Assembly: GCF_000315015.1 (NCBI RefSeq)
Contig: NZ_BAEP01000056.1
Span: forward strand, 1-64,000
DNA length: 64,000 bases
From: Paraglaciecola mesophila KMM 241
GTDB lineage: Bacteria; Pseudomonadota; Gammaproteobacteria; Enterobacterales; Alteromonadaceae
Direction of reading: 5' to 3'
This document shows positions 55,354-64,000 of the stretch, in pieces. The stretch's first letter is position 1. Each line of letters starts with the position of its first letter. The notes below the pieces were generated by a model that was not told where the DNA came from, did no database searches, and saw only the letters and a list, made by a program, of their open reading frames with translations. Made by a program: the position numbers and the translations under genes.

Positions 55354-55390
55354 ACAAAAAAGCCCCTGTTAAAAATCATTAACGGGGGCT
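55354..55390 (-). terminator. Intrinsic terminator after glnS
   Basis: AGCCCCTGTTAA (55361-55372) pairs with TTAACGGGGGCT (55379-55390), one T-G pair, loop 6. On the minus strand TTTTTT follows. Confidence 0.9.
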
Positions 55391-55430
55391 TATTTATTTC
55401 GCTCAGGTAAAAAGCGTCTTGGTTGGCTAA

Positions 55431-57107
55431 TTAGTCACCTATTTTAGCCCATGTGTCTCGCAAACCGACGGTGCGATTAAAGACCAACTTGCTTGTTGTG
55501 CTGTCTTTATCGAAACAAAAGTACCCAGTGCGCTCAAACTGAAAGGCTTGAATATTTGCTTCATCAAAATTAACTTTGGCTAGACTGGGTTCAACCCAAC
55601 CTTGTTTGATTGTTAATGATTCAGGATTAATACACGCTATAAAATCGTCTTGGGCTGCTGGGTTAGCCACAGTGAAAAGACTGTCATACAAACGAATTTC
55701 AGCGGCAACCGCATGAGCCGCTGACACCCAGTGGATAACTCCTTTTACTTTGCGGCCATCAGCCGGATCTTTTCCTAATGTGTCGGCATCGTATTCACAA
55801 AATATTGTGATCACGTTCCCCTGCCCGTCTTTTTCAACACGCTGCGCTTTGATTACATAGGCATTGCGCAAACGCACCTCCTTACCTAGTACTAAGCGTT
55901 TAAATTTCTTGTTGGCTTCTTCTCTAAAGTCTTCAGCTTCAATGTAAATTTCCCGTGCGAAGGGCACTTCGCGACTGCCCATTTCGGGGCGATTGGGATG
56001 ATTTGGCGCCTCAAGTAGTTCAACACTCTCTTGTGGATAGTTTTCTATCACAATTTTAACTGGCTCAAGCACGGCCATAGCACGCGGAGCATTTTCATTC
56101 AGTTCGTCCCGCAGTGGCGCTTCTAACATGCTCATTTCAACCATGTTATCCATTTTGGTCACGCCAATACGTTTGCAAAACTCACGAATTGAAGCCGCAG
56201 TAAAGCCTCGGCGGCGAAGACCAGCAATAGTAGGCATGCGCGGGTCATCCCAACCACTTACAAATTTTTCGTCCACTAATTGAATGAGCTTTCGCTTACT
56301 AAGCACAGTGTATTCAAGATTAAGCCGAGAAAATTCATATTGACGTGGCACCACATCAATAGTGATGTTCTCTAACACCCAGTCATACAATCGACGATTA
56401 TCTTGAAATTCCAAGGTACACAATGAATGGGTTATGCCTTCAATCGCATCAGAAATACAATGGGTAAAATCGTACATAGGATAGATGCACCACTTATCGC
56501 CAGTCTGGTGGTGATGCGCAAACTTAACGCGATACAAAGCTGGGTCACGCATACACATGAATGGCGATGACATATCGATTTTAGCCCGCAGCAAACACTC
56601 GCCTTCTTTGTACTCTCCGTTGCGCATTTTCGCGAACTGAGCGAGATTTTCCTCGATTGAAGTATCGCGAAAGGGGCTATTGGTTCCAGGGCTCGTCAAA
56701 GTGCCACGCATTTCTCGCACTTGTTCTTGATTCGAAAAGTCCACATAGGCTAAGCCTTTCTCTATTAACTCAACGGCAAAGGCGTGCAGTTGATCAAAGT
56801 AGTTAGACGAATATCGTGCTTCACCCTGCCATTCAAAACCAAGCCAAGTTACATCACTCTTAATCGCATTAACGTAATCAATGTCTTCTTTATCAGGGTT
56901 AGTGTCATCAAACCGTAAGTTGCACTGGCCTTGATAATCCTGCGCAATCCCAAAGTTCAAGCAGATAGACTTAGCATGACCTATGTGCAAATAACCATTT
57001 GGCTCAGGTGGGAAACGCGTATGAACCTGATTATGCAAACCTGATTGCAGATCTTTATCAATAATTTGACGAATGAAATTGGTCGGACGACTCTCGGTCT
57101 CGGCCAT
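55431..57107 (-). CDS. glnS: Glutaminyl-tRNA synthetase
   Basis: 558-residue class I aminoacyl-tRNA synthetase. Signature [17 protein letters not shown] (HIGH motif, about residues 33-49), [16 protein letters not shown], and the second ATP motif VLSKRKL (KMSKS equivalent) near residue 268. The C-terminal anticodon-binding beta-barrels are complete ([28 protein letters not shown]). Length matches E. coli GlnS. Essential; strong terminator downstream. Confidence 0.97.
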   Translation of the reverse strand: MAETESRPTNFIRQIIDKDLQSGLHNQVHTRFPPEPNGYLHIGHAKSICLNFGIAQDYQGQCNLRFDDTNPDKEDIDYVNAIKSDVTWLGFEWQGEARYSSNYFDQLHAFAVELIEKGLAYVDFSNQEQVREMRGTLTSPGTNSPFRDTSIEENLAQFAKMRNGEYKEGECLLRAKIDMSSPFMCMRDPALYRVKFAHHHQTGDKWCIYPMYDFTHCISDAIEGITHSLCTLEFQDNRRLYDWVLENITIDVVPRQYEFSRLNLEYTVLSKRKLIQLVDEKFVSGWDDPRMPTIAGLRRRGFTAASIREFCKRIGVTKMDNMVEMSMLEAPLRDELNENAPRAMAVLEPVKIVIENYPQESVELLEAPNHPNRPEMGSREVPFAREIYIEAEDFREEANKKFKRLVLGKEVRLRNAYVIKAQRVEKDGQGNVITIFCEYDADTLGKDPADGRKVKGVIHWVSAAHAVAAEIRLYDSLFTVANPAAQDDFIACINPESLTIKQGWVEPSLAKVNFDEANIQAFQFERTGYFCFDKDSTTSKLVFNRTVGLRDTWAKIGD

Positions 57108-57337
57108 TAATACTTACCCCTAACACTTATACGTAGAAAACAGCGGATATTATACCAGTATTCAGCCCCCGAAAAGTTCTTTTATTGCCAATTTAAGCGA
57201 TCTATCCGTCTTATTACTTCCGAGATTTGTGCTTTTTAAATACAGCAAATCAGTTACTTAAGTTTCAGTAGCTTTGAGCAGGGAGAAACGTGACATCTTT
57301 TGATAAAATTAGGGATTTCAATGGCGGGCTAGTGTAT

Positions 57338-57387
57338 AAACCTTATTAACAAAGGGTCTATCGTGCTAATTTTGTAGAATAAGGTTT
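57338..57387 (+). promoter_or_regulatory. Inverted repeat that can mask the ribosome site of the LacI-type gene
   Basis: AAACCTTATT (57338-57347) and AATAAGGTTT (57378-57387) are perfect inverted copies, spacer 30. The second arm contains AAGG, the ribosome site of the ATG at 57394. Confidence 0.55.
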
Positions 57388-57393
57388 GAAGTA

Positions 57394-58413
57394 ATGAAAG
57401 AAAAAGCAACATCGTTTGATATCGCTCATCAAGCTGGTGTATCGCAATCGACCGTTTCCCGTGCGCTTCGTGATAGTCCGTTGGTTAATAAAGAAACCCG
57501 TGAAAAAGTGCAAGCTATCGCCCGAGAGCTTAATTATAAAGTCGATAAAAATGCCAGTAATTTAAGGCGCCAACACAGTAAAACCCTTGCGTTGTTATTG
57601 TTTGAAGACCCGACTTCTGATAACTCGCTGATAAACCCATTTTTCTTATCCATGCTTGGCAGCATCACACGCGCATCGGCAAAAGCCGGTTATGACTTAC
57701 TTATTTCATTTCAAAACCTAAGTGATGATTGGCACGCGGAATATGAAGACTCAAATAAAGCTGATGGCATCATTTTACTTGGCTACGGTGACTACACCGA
57801 ATACCGTACAAAGCTGAGCCAGTTAGAGGCACAAAACACACACTTTGTGCGTTGGGGAGCATTAGACGATCAGCATCCTGGCGTATCCATTGGCTGTGAC
57901 AATTTTCAAGGTGGATTTGATGTAACTCAACATTTGCTCGGCCTGGGTCGTCGTGAATTCGCTTTTATCGGCGGAGCCGACACCCGTGCTCCTGAGTTTT
58001 TTGCGCGCTACCAAGGCTATCACAAGGCGCTGACATTAGCAGAGGTCGCTCAAAGCGCAGTACAACAAGACGCTATTTCAACTGAAGATTCGGGCTACAG
58101 CGCGACACTTAAACTGCTCAAACAGCATCCTCATATCGACGCGATTGTATGTGCTAGCGATCTTATTGCTATTGGGGTGCTAAGGGCATTACGAGATAGC
58201 AATATACCTATCCCTCAGCAAATTGCCGTAGTAGGTTTTGACAATGTCCCTGTGGCCGGTTTTGCGACACCAGCCTTGACTACCGTCAAGCAAGACACCA
58301 TTTTAGCTGGCGAGATATTAGTCGACAGTTTACTTAAATTAATCGAAGGTGAAAAAGTTGAGCATTACCTAATGCCCGTTGACTTAGTCATTCGCCAGTC
58401 GAGCGGTGCCTAG
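57394..58413 (+). CDS. LacI-family transcriptional regulator
   Basis: 339-residue repressor. The HTH reads TSFDIAHQAGVSQSTVSRALRD (residues 6-27), with hinge helix NLRRQHSKT. The effector domain has LALLLFEDPTSDNSLINPFFLSML, GGFDVTQHLLGLGRREFAFIGG, AIVCASDLIAIGVLRAL and VVGFDNVPVAGFATPALTTV. Divergent or convergent neighbours: it is convergent with an alpha-amylase/transporter pair, so it may regulate them. Candidate binding sites lie upstream of the transporter gene. Effector not known; alpha-glucan or maltose is likely by context. Confidence 0.9.
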   Translation: MKEKATSFDIAHQAGVSQSTVSRALRDSPLVNKETREKVQAIARELNYKVDKNASNLRRQHSKTLALLLFEDPTSDNSLINPFFLSMLGSITRASAKAGYDLLISFQNLSDDWHAEYEDSNKADGIILLGYGDYTEYRTKLSQLEAQNTHFVRWGALDDQHPGVSIGCDNFQGGFDVTQHLLGLGRREFAFIGGADTRAPEFFARYQGYHKALTLAEVAQSAVQQDAISTEDSGYSATLKLLKQHPHIDAIVCASDLIAIGVLRALRDSNIPIPQQIAVVGFDNVPVAGFATPALTTVKQDTILAGEILVDSLLKLIEGEKVEHYLMPVDLVIRQSSGA

Positions 58414-58457
58414 CAAGCCATAAGTGCCAGCGCCGTTTAAATGGACGTTAATAGGGA

Positions 58458-60188
58458 TCATTTAAACGCCATTAATCGCGCTAATTCGGCTTTAAGCGAC
58501 TCGTTAATTACTTTTTCGTCTCTTACCCACACATGAACACTGTGGCCTGGTACTTGAGCGATTAACGATTCTCCTTGCTCGATAACTTGCGTATCTTGTT
58601 TAAAGCGCATTTCAGTCCACGTGCCTGCATCCAAAAATTTAGAAATATTAAAACGATGTGTCTTAGCGCTCTTGTTTAACAATACAAGCGCCGTTTGAGC
58701 AATATCACCTTTTTGAATAACCCGATAAAACGACGCGAAATCACCTTTGAATTCAAGGTTGACCTGTAAACCATTTTGTAGCGCAGGTGAGCTTTTGCGC
58801 ACATTGGCAATTCCTGCGAGGGCATCATGGATTGGATGAGTTTTGGCCAATTCAACGTTGGCTTGGCCAAGGTAATTTCGGTTACCTTGATGCTCCGCCT
58901 TACCTCGCATAAAGCCAATTTCAGACCCTTGATAAACGACTGGGATCCCACGACTGGTAAATAACCAATTATTCGCGTCAATAAAACCCGTATCGCTAGC
59001 GTTCATTCTTGGCATATCGTGATTATCGTAAAATGTAGTTAACTCGTAGGGGTTCGCATATGGACCATGTGTTAAATGTAGATAAGGCAACAAGTCTGAA
59101 AAATCACTGCTTGATGATTCAAAAACATCTGTAATGGCTTTTTGGCCCGGAAAGTCTAAAACACTTATTCCGCCGTTTTTAGCCAAGGTATGTTGAGCAA
59201 TAAAGTTGGCGTTGTAATCGTAACTTTCAGCAAACATAAAGAAATTTGGGTGCAATGCCCTAACCCGTGCCGCCATTTCCTGCCAAAAGTGATGGGGCAC
59301 ATGTTTTATCGTATCGATTCTAAATGCATCAGCCCCCTGTTCTATCCAATATAAATAGGAGTTGATTAAGTAGTCACGTAACTGTGCATTATCTTCATCC
59401 AAGTTAGATAGCTGCATAATATCTGCAGTGGTATGATAAAACTGATGCAAAGGATTATTTGGGTCGAGCTTCTCAGGCGGTTTGTTCTGATGATCCGCCA
59501 CAAGTTGGTCGTTTTCATCATACAGTTCACCAAATTTTTCTTGCTCAACCGGCATGGTAAATGAAGGCGAGCCATGATTGGCCACCACATCAAACACCGT
59601 TTTTAAACCGTGTTGATCACGCATGCTGCTGGTGTATTTTTTATAATCAAGATCGCTCGAAGGGTAATGTTCGTCGATTTTATAAAAATTTGACGCCCAA
59701 TAGCCATGATAAGCCGATTTACCGCCGTCCTTAAATGCGCCACCAAACCCTATGGCTTCGCCGCCTGAAAATTGCTGGTCAGGGTTATCCACTACAGGTG
59801 TTAACCAAACCGCGGTAAACCCCATATCGCTAATATATTGTCCGTTATTAAGCACACCGCGTAAGTCCCCGCCCAGGTAACCCACATTAGCAGTTTCACC
59901 GTTATCACCGTATAGAGGCAAATCGAAACTAGGCAGATTTCCACCTTGTTCAGGATAGTTATTTGTCTTATCGCCATCCACAAACCTGTCTGTCATGACA
60001 AAATACACCGCTTCTTTTACAAACGGATTATCTGTGCCATAAAACTGCTGCGTTGTGTGGTTAGATGACTCTGCGACCCGACTGTGATTGGAAGGGGCAC
60101 ATCCCGCTAAAGCAAGCACAACAGATATGGTGAGTGTACGCATGCGATATTGCGCATTATTGGATGAAGACGAACGTGTAATTTTCAT
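58458..60188 (-). CDS. GH13 alpha-amylase lipoprotein
   Basis: 576-residue alpha-amylase-family hydrolase. N-terminal signal with lipobox LAGC, Cys30, preceded by SVVLALAG, so it is probably anchored in the envelope. Catalytic residues: nucleophile Asp292 (ADAFRIDTIKHV), acid Glu321 (MFAESYDYN), and Asp391 (FYDNHDMPR); the first conserved block is VFDVVANHGSP. A C-terminal beta domain ends the protein. An in-frame ATG at 60143 would give a shorter signal. It is 22 bp downstream of the sugar transporter gene and probably co-transcribed. It would split starch or maltodextrins. Confidence 0.9.
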   Translation of the reverse strand: MKITRSSSSNNAQYRMRTLTISVVLALAGCAPSNHSRVAESSNHTTQQFYGTDNPFVKEAVYFVMTDRFVDGDKTNNYPEQGGNLPSFDLPLYGDNGETANVGYLGGDLRGVLNNGQYISDMGFTAVWLTPVVDNPDQQFSGGEAIGFGGAFKDGGKSAYHGYWASNFYKIDEHYPSSDLDYKKYTSSMRDQHGLKTVFDVVANHGSPSFTMPVEQEKFGELYDENDQLVADHQNKPPEKLDPNNPLHQFYHTTADIMQLSNLDEDNAQLRDYLINSYLYWIEQGADAFRIDTIKHVPHHFWQEMAARVRALHPNFFMFAESYDYNANFIAQHTLAKNGGISVLDFPGQKAITDVFESSSSDFSDLLPYLHLTHGPYANPYELTTFYDNHDMPRMNASDTGFIDANNWLFTSRGIPVVYQGSEIGFMRGKAEHQGNRNYLGQANVELAKTHPIHDALAGIANVRKSSPALQNGLQVNLEFKGDFASFYRVIQKGDIAQTALVLLNKSAKTHRFNISKFLDAGTWTEMRFKQDTQVIEQGESLIAQVPGHSVHVWVRDEKVINESLKAELARLMAFK

Positions 60189-60210
60189 AAATAAAATGAT
60201 CTCGTATTGC

Positions 60211-61719
60211 TTATTGAGGAATTTTCACACGTAACGTCATTACGCCCGCTATCAACATGCTACAACCGCCTATTACAAGCGCGAATATAGGCTGATTATC
60301 GAACACCTTAGTGATCAAAAAACCTAAGATACTGGCAGCAAGGATTTGTGGAATAACAATAAAGAAATTAAAAATCCCCATGTACACCCCCATTTTATTG
60401 CTGGGTAACACATTGGCTAAAATGGCGTAAGGTACTGAAAGAATGGACGCCCAAGCAAAACCAACCCCGACCATCGCTAAAACAAGCCAAGCTGGGTCTC
60501 GAATAAACCAAAACGAAATAAAACCAATGCCCCCCAGGGATAAATTGATTAAATGTGCATATTGCAAATTGAGTTTACGAACGACAAAAGGAATGACAAT
60601 GGCAGCAAAAATAGACACGCCATTATAGGTCGCCATCAGAATGGACACCCAATCGGCACCTTCATTGTACGCAATGGAACTGGTATCACGACTGGCATAA
60701 TGATGAGATGTGACGGCTGAATTAGTATAAATCCACATCGCGAATAAAGGAAACCATGAGAAAAACTGCACTACTGCTAACTGACGCATGGCTTGAGGCA
60801 TAGCAAAAAGATCGCCAAGGACTTGCGCGAAACCATTTTCGGTGCGTTTTTGGCGCACCATAAAGGCCCCAACTAACTGACAGATACCAAAAACAATCAG
60901 TCCCCCGGCCAAAATATATAAATTTTTATCAAGTTGGTCGATGTTGAGGTAAATCAGTACAAGTAAGGATAGCCCGATAACACAAAAAAGACTGCCTCCC
61001 TTAGTGTACTGCCCTGCTGTTCTAGTGTGCGTAATAGTGAGAGATTGTTTGTCTTTCTCCGCTTGAGCAGCATCAAACGCAGCCAGTTGCTCTGGGGAGT
61101 ACTCTTTGGTTGAAATGACCGTCCATAAAACTGCAAATAGGAAAATACTGCCGCCAGCATAAAACGAAAATTTAACAGAATCGGCGACTGAGCCTGGTGC
61201 AGCAATATTCGAAACGTCAAACCAGTTCGTCATCAACCAAGGTAAAGCGGAGGCCACCACAGCGCCAACACCAATGAAGAAAGTCTGCATGGCATACCCA
61301 CTGGCACGTTGTTTTGGCGGCAACATATCACCCACGAAAGCCCGAAAAGGTTCCATTGAAACGTTAATGGACGCGTCCATAATCCACAGCATACCAGCTG
61401 CAAACCACAAAGTAGGTGAGTTTGGCATTATGAACAACGCACCACTTGCGGCAATTGCGCCCCAAAGAAAATACGGTCGCCTTCTGCCTAAACGATTCCA
61501 AGTATTGTCACTTAAGTAGCCAATAATCGGCTGGACCACTAAACCAGTTATAGGCGCTGCTACCCACAAGACAGCCAAATTACTGTAATCAGCACCAAGG
61601 GACTCGAATATTCGACTGACGTTAGAATTTTGCAGGGCAAAACCAAATTGAATACCGAGGAAGCCAAAGCACATGTTCCAGATCTGCCAAAAGCTTAGTT
61701 GTGGTTTAGTTTGCTGCAT
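60211..61719 (-). CDS. MFS sugar transporter (SLC45/maltose-type)
   Basis: 502-residue transporter with twelve predicted membrane segments and a charged central loop (residues about 205-245). The N-terminal motif GYLSDNTWNRLGRRRPYFLWG, with RRRPY, and the block MDASINVSMEPFRAFVGDMLP are typical of the proton-coupled sugar transporters (SLC45/GPH-like) linked with maltose and sucrose loci. It lies directly upstream of the alpha-amylase gene on the same strand. It probably imports maltose or maltodextrins released by the amylase; specificity is inferred. Confidence 0.88.
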   Translation of the reverse strand: MQQTKPQLSFWQIWNMCFGFLGIQFGFALQNSNVSRIFESLGADYSNLAVLWVAAPITGLVVQPIIGYLSDNTWNRLGRRRPYFLWGAIAASGALFIMPNSPTLWFAAGMLWIMDASINVSMEPFRAFVGDMLPPKQRASGYAMQTFFIGVGAVVASALPWLMTNWFDVSNIAAPGSVADSVKFSFYAGGSIFLFAVLWTVISTKEYSPEQLAAFDAAQAEKDKQSLTITHTRTAGQYTKGGSLFCVIGLSLLVLIYLNIDQLDKNLYILAGGLIVFGICQLVGAFMVRQKRTENGFAQVLGDLFAMPQAMRQLAVVQFFSWFPLFAMWIYTNSAVTSHHYASRDTSSIAYNEGADWVSILMATYNGVSIFAAIVIPFVVRKLNLQYAHLINLSLGGIGFISFWFIRDPAWLVLAMVGVGFAWASILSVPYAILANVLPSNKMGVYMGIFNFFIVIPQILAASILGFLITKVFDNQPIFALVIGGCSMLIAGVMTLRVKIPQ

Positions 61720-61780
61720 GAAAGGGTCTCTTATTTATTATTGTGTATCGACAAAATGCTCACGTGGGCACAGCTACTGA

Positions 61781-61794
61781 TGAAATCGATTGCT
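61781..61794. promoter_or_regulatory. Candidate LacI-family operator (proximal)
   Basis: TGAAATCGATTGCT contains the palindromic core AATCGATT (61784-61791) with a central CG pair. It lies 62-75 bp before the transporter start. Confidence 0.4.
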
Positions 61795-61914
61795 GTAGCA
61801 TCTTGTATATTAACATCAGGTAGCCACGAATTTGGCTTAATGGCGTATGTAAACAAATGCGTCAATTTTATGATTAGTTAGATTATCCTTTGTAACATTA
61901 TCTAAACAAGTGCT

Positions 61915-61928
61915 TGCATACGTATTCA
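61915..61928. promoter_or_regulatory. Candidate LacI-family operator (distal)
   Basis: TGCATACGTATTCA is a 14-bp palindrome except at one pair, with a central CG. It lies about 200 bp before the transporter start, so it would act from a distance or on another transcript. Confidence 0.4.
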
Positions 61929-62071
61929 GTTGGTACAAGAGTCGATGGAAGATTTAAAAACGAAATTAAAGAGAGAATGGCACTTGGTGAAGCGCAGTAT
62001 GAGAGGTGATAACGTAGGTAACCGAGGACTGTTTATGAACAGTCCTTAACAACACACGATGCTAGTACAGC

Positions 62072-63160
62072 TCAGAGTACTATCTTGTAACCCGCTTCTT
62101 TTTTAGCAAGATACATTTTTTGATCCGCTAAATGGATCAACTGTTTAACACTTACAAATTCAGATGCCCCTGTTTCCGCGATCCCCATACTAAACGAATA
62201 TGTAGGGTAACGAGATTGAAAAGTAGCAATCAGCTTCTCGCATACTTTCTGAGCTTCAAGGGCATTACACTCCAATAGCACGACACAAAACTCATCACCA
62301 CCGTAACGGCATGCTATGTCTGTTTGGCGCACGCACTGGCGCAGTGTTTGACCAATTTCTTGAAGCACTTCATCTCCTTTTAAGTGCCCTTCTGTGTCAT
62401 TTATCCGCTTGAAGTGGTCAACATCAAAATACACTAACGACAACTTAGTGTGCCGACGCTTTGCTAATGCAAGCTCTTTATCTAGCATTTCTTGCATCGC
62501 ACTGATGTTGTATATTTTGGTGAGCGGGTCCAATCGCACCTGCTCCATTAAATCTTTAGTGCGCTGGGCGATTGTCGCTTCAATATTTTTGCGTAATGCG
62601 TTGTGCTCTTTTCGCAGCGCTTCGATATCAGCGTGAAAATGCGCCACGTTAATGTCAACACACAACTCAAGGTCGAACTGCAGTAACTGGCGAATGGCCG
62701 AGCTAATTGACTCTTTTACCGGACTTAAGGCTGGTATCTTTTCAATATATTGAAGTAATACATGGCGCAAAGTATCGATAAACTGAACAAAGGTTAAAGT
62801 TGGTACATCAATATTTTTATAATGCACAATTAACGCGATGCGGTTGCTAACGTACTGCTCGTTATACTCATTATTGACCAACAATTCTTTGATATAGGAT
62901 TTAAGAAGCTGTAGTAAATCTGTTGAGAGATTGAACTCATTGGTCTGCAGAGCCACATCTGCCATCTCTGGATGTGACGCATGTATTTGATCAATAATCG
63001 CAGGAAGTTGCTTTTCAAGAGTGGGAAGGCATTGATCCAACACCTCAAGATTAACGCTGGATTGGCTTAATAAAGCGGACAAACGTTCCACTGATACATT
63101 TGATCGAATGCGCAAAGCGTCAAACAACGCAGTGTCACTTTTTCTATTCTGAGGCACCAT
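62072..63160 (-). CDS. Diguanylate cyclase with N-terminal globin-coupled sensor-like domain
   Basis: 362-residue predicted c-di-GMP synthase. The GGDEF domain is at about 205-362: DPLTKIYN, YFDVDHFKRINDTEGHLKGDEVL, intact GGDEF at 287-291, and an inhibitory I-site RQTD at 278-281. Residues 1-160 are all-helical and match the globin-coupled sensor pattern of DosC: a helix pair ending RIALIVHYKNIDVPTLTF aligns with the family segment around its proximal His, giving His113. A coiled helix (ALRKEHNALRKNIEATIAQR) joins the domains. The distal Tyr expected in helix B is replaced. So it may make c-di-GMP in response to O2 or another haem ligand. Domain assignment is by eye. Confidence 0.85.
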   Translation of the reverse strand: MVPQNRKSDTALFDALRIRSNVSVERLSALLSQSSVNLEVLDQCLPTLEKQLPAIIDQIHASHPEMADVALQTNEFNLSTDLLQLLKSYIKELLVNNEYNEQYVSNRIALIVHYKNIDVPTLTFVQFIDTLRHVLLQYIEKIPALSPVKESISSAIRQLLQFDLELCVDINVAHFHADIEALRKEHNALRKNIEATIAQRTKDLMEQVRLDPLTKIYNISAMQEMLDKELALAKRRHTKLSLVYFDVDHFKRINDTEGHLKGDEVLQEIGQTLRQCVRQTDIACRYGGDEFCVVLLECNALEAQKVCEKLIATFQSRYPTYSFSMGIAETGASEFVSVKQLIHLADQKMYLAKKEAGYKIVL

Positions 63161-63370
63161 TATAAACCCTTTATTATGATTATTATTTTTAGGTTATGTA
63201 TTGTTATAACGCCATAGCGCATTCTTTATTCCGGGTTAAAATTCAGCCTAACCAAGAACTTACCAGCCCGTTTAATTGTGCGTAATAGCAGCTGATGTAG
63301 TAATACTATAAAAGTATATCGGCTAACTGAGTACCCTACTAAAGTATAATGCGAGTGAAAAAGAGCGAGA

Positions 63371-63817
63371 CTACACTCCTTCAATCTCACCTGCGTGGTT
63401 AATAGCTGGCAATTGTTTGTGATCTAATAGCCCATTGCGTAAGCATTGCGGAACTGCCTTTTTAGTAAACATAGTCGCATCAACGCAAACATAGGTGATC
63501 TCTGCATTGGCGATTGCCCTACCACTATCATGGTGCACTAGGTTTACCGCACAGGTAAAAGACGTATTCCCGACCTTTTTCACACTCACAGATGCAGCAA
63601 TAACATCATCAAAGCGCGCTGAAGACTGCCAACTAATATTGAGATTTACCACTTGAGTTTCGTATCCTTGGCTTAACAAATTGTCAAAACCACCATAAAA
63701 TGCTCGAAAAAATTCGGTCATTGTGATGTCTACATAGTCTGCGTAGCGAGCGTTAAACACCACGCTTTGTGCATCACACTCACCGTAACGGACGCGAAAG
63801 TAGTATTTAAAATCCAT
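63371..63817 (-). CDS. Hotdog-fold acyl-CoA thioesterase (YbgC-like)
   Basis: 148-residue single-domain hotdog thioesterase, hydrolysing acyl-CoA esters in the cytoplasm. The family segment VRYGECDAQSVVFNARYADYVDITMTEFF holds the catalytic Asp (ECDAQ) and the N-x-x-Y-x-x-Y pattern. Further blocks: NISWQSSARFDDVIAASVSV and ITYVCVD near the end. The ATG at 63817 (MDFKYYFRVRYGE) starts just before the fold; in-frame ATGs at 63832 and 63853 add unconserved residues. Substrate length not known. Confidence 0.85.
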   Translation of the reverse strand: MDFKYYFRVRYGECDAQSVVFNARYADYVDITMTEFFRAFYGGFDNLLSQGYETQVVNLNISWQSSARFDDVIAASVSVKKVGNTSFTCAVNLVHHDSGRAIANAEITYVCVDATMFTKKAVPQCLRNGLLDHKQLPAINHAGEIEGV

Positions 63818-64000
63818 ATTTGGTCTTCTCATTTGTTTGGCGTAACCTGCCATTTGTATAGACTTTTTATCTTACGTGCTTCAAGAAAAGACCACGAATT
63901 AAACCAATGAGTAACTAACTATTTAGCTGATTGATTGGAATAACATTTACGTTGAACTTGATGCTTAAAATAGCGCACCAATAGTTACGTATAACCGCCA

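Larger units (their letters stand above)
55085..55430. other. 346-bp intergenic region yciK/glnS with palindromic repeat and terminator
   Basis: Two features only: a 59-bp imperfect palindrome at 55133-55191 and the glnS terminator at 55354-55390. No reading frame is convincing. Confidence 0.6.
61720..62071. other. Promoter region of the transporter/amylase operon and GGDEF gene end
   Basis: No supported gene; a 34-codon ATG frame at 61945-62049 has no ribosome site. Two LacI-operator-like palindromes with central CG lie here (61781-61794 and 61915-61928). A perfect 9-bp stem, AGGACTGTT/AACAGTCCT (62025-62033 and 62038-62046), sits after the GGDEF stop but lacks a T run. Confidence 0.5.

Noticed and set aside
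62025-62046. Terminator for the GGDEF gene
   Set aside because: The stem is perfect but no T run follows on the minus strand, so it is described only as a hairpin.
61945-62049. 34-codon frame starting ATGGAAGATTTAAAA
   Set aside because: No ribosome site, no recognised family, and it ends inside a hairpin; kept only as a note in the intergenic entry.
1-64000. tRNA, rRNA, CRISPR arrays, transposases, integrases, toxin-antitoxin pairs
   Set aside because: Looked for by eye and not found; the few short repeats present do not have spacer-repeat structure.

Overview
The window looks like chromosomal DNA of a marine gammaproteobacterium of the order Alteromonadales, most like Alteromonadaceae such as Paraglaciecola/Glaciecola/Alteromonas. 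This rests on gene content (ydbH-ynbE-ydbL, ybfF-fldA-fur, hrpA, sbcB, rlmI, cmoM, ybgI, glnS, yciK), moderate-to-low GC, a large TonB-dependent receptor, a VolA-type lipase lipoprotein and polysaccharide-utilisation genes. No rRNA, tRNA, CRISPR array, prophage or insertion sequence was seen. Genus assignment is inference.

Layout. 0-5 kb: RhlE-type RNA helicase, then the ydbH-ynbE-ydbL envelope operon; ynbE is a 57-59 residue lipoprotein gene. 5-9.5 kb: an acyl-CoA dehydrogenase and two short-chain dehydrogenases on the minus strand, divergent from a GlxA-like AraC activator, with two near-identical 14-bp palindromes between them. 10-12.4 kb: a stand-alone CBM48 protein and a GH42 beta-galactosidase. 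12.7-16.5 kb: etfBA and divergent ETF-ubiquinone oxidoreductase, which would take electrons from acyl-CoA dehydrogenases to quinone. 16.6-19.5 kb: an H-NS-like protein, ybfF (probably with a non-standard AUU start), a DUF2788 gene, fldA and fur. 19.7-24.9 kb: a molybdenum-cofactor operon moaA-mobA-moaB-moaC-moaD-moaE-modA-modB behind an apparent Moco riboswitch; modC is missing. 25.3-30.1 kb: a four-gene cluster that reads as a closed glucosylglycerate synthesis and recycling cycle. 30.5-31.1 kb: two small exported EF-hand proteins.

31.3-47.1 kb is mostly housekeeping: quinone oxidoreductase, rlmI, a PilZ protein, hrpA, a CBS protein, sbcB, a FapA/DUF342 protein, a small lipoprotein, a beta-hydroxyacid dehydrogenase, glutathione peroxidase, cmoM, ybgI/nif3 and photolyase. 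47.4-54.1 kb: a TonB-dependent receptor with an unusual array of overlapping palindromes upstream, SohB protease and a VolA-like lipase. 54.3-57.1 kb: yciK and glnS, separated by a palindromic intergenic element. 57.4-61.7 kb: a LacI-type regulator, a GH13 alpha-amylase lipoprotein and an MFS sugar transporter, together a small alpha-glucan utilisation locus. 62-63.9 kb: a diguanylate cyclase with an apparent globin-coupled sensor domain and a hotdog thioesterase.

The most interesting items are the glucosylglycerate cycle cluster, the predicted globin-coupled diguanylate cyclase, the orphan modAB without its ATPase, the operator array before the TonB receptor, the AUU-start candidate in ybfF, and several leader hairpins that could control translation or transcription. 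All functional statements are from reading the sequence and recalling families; no database search was run.
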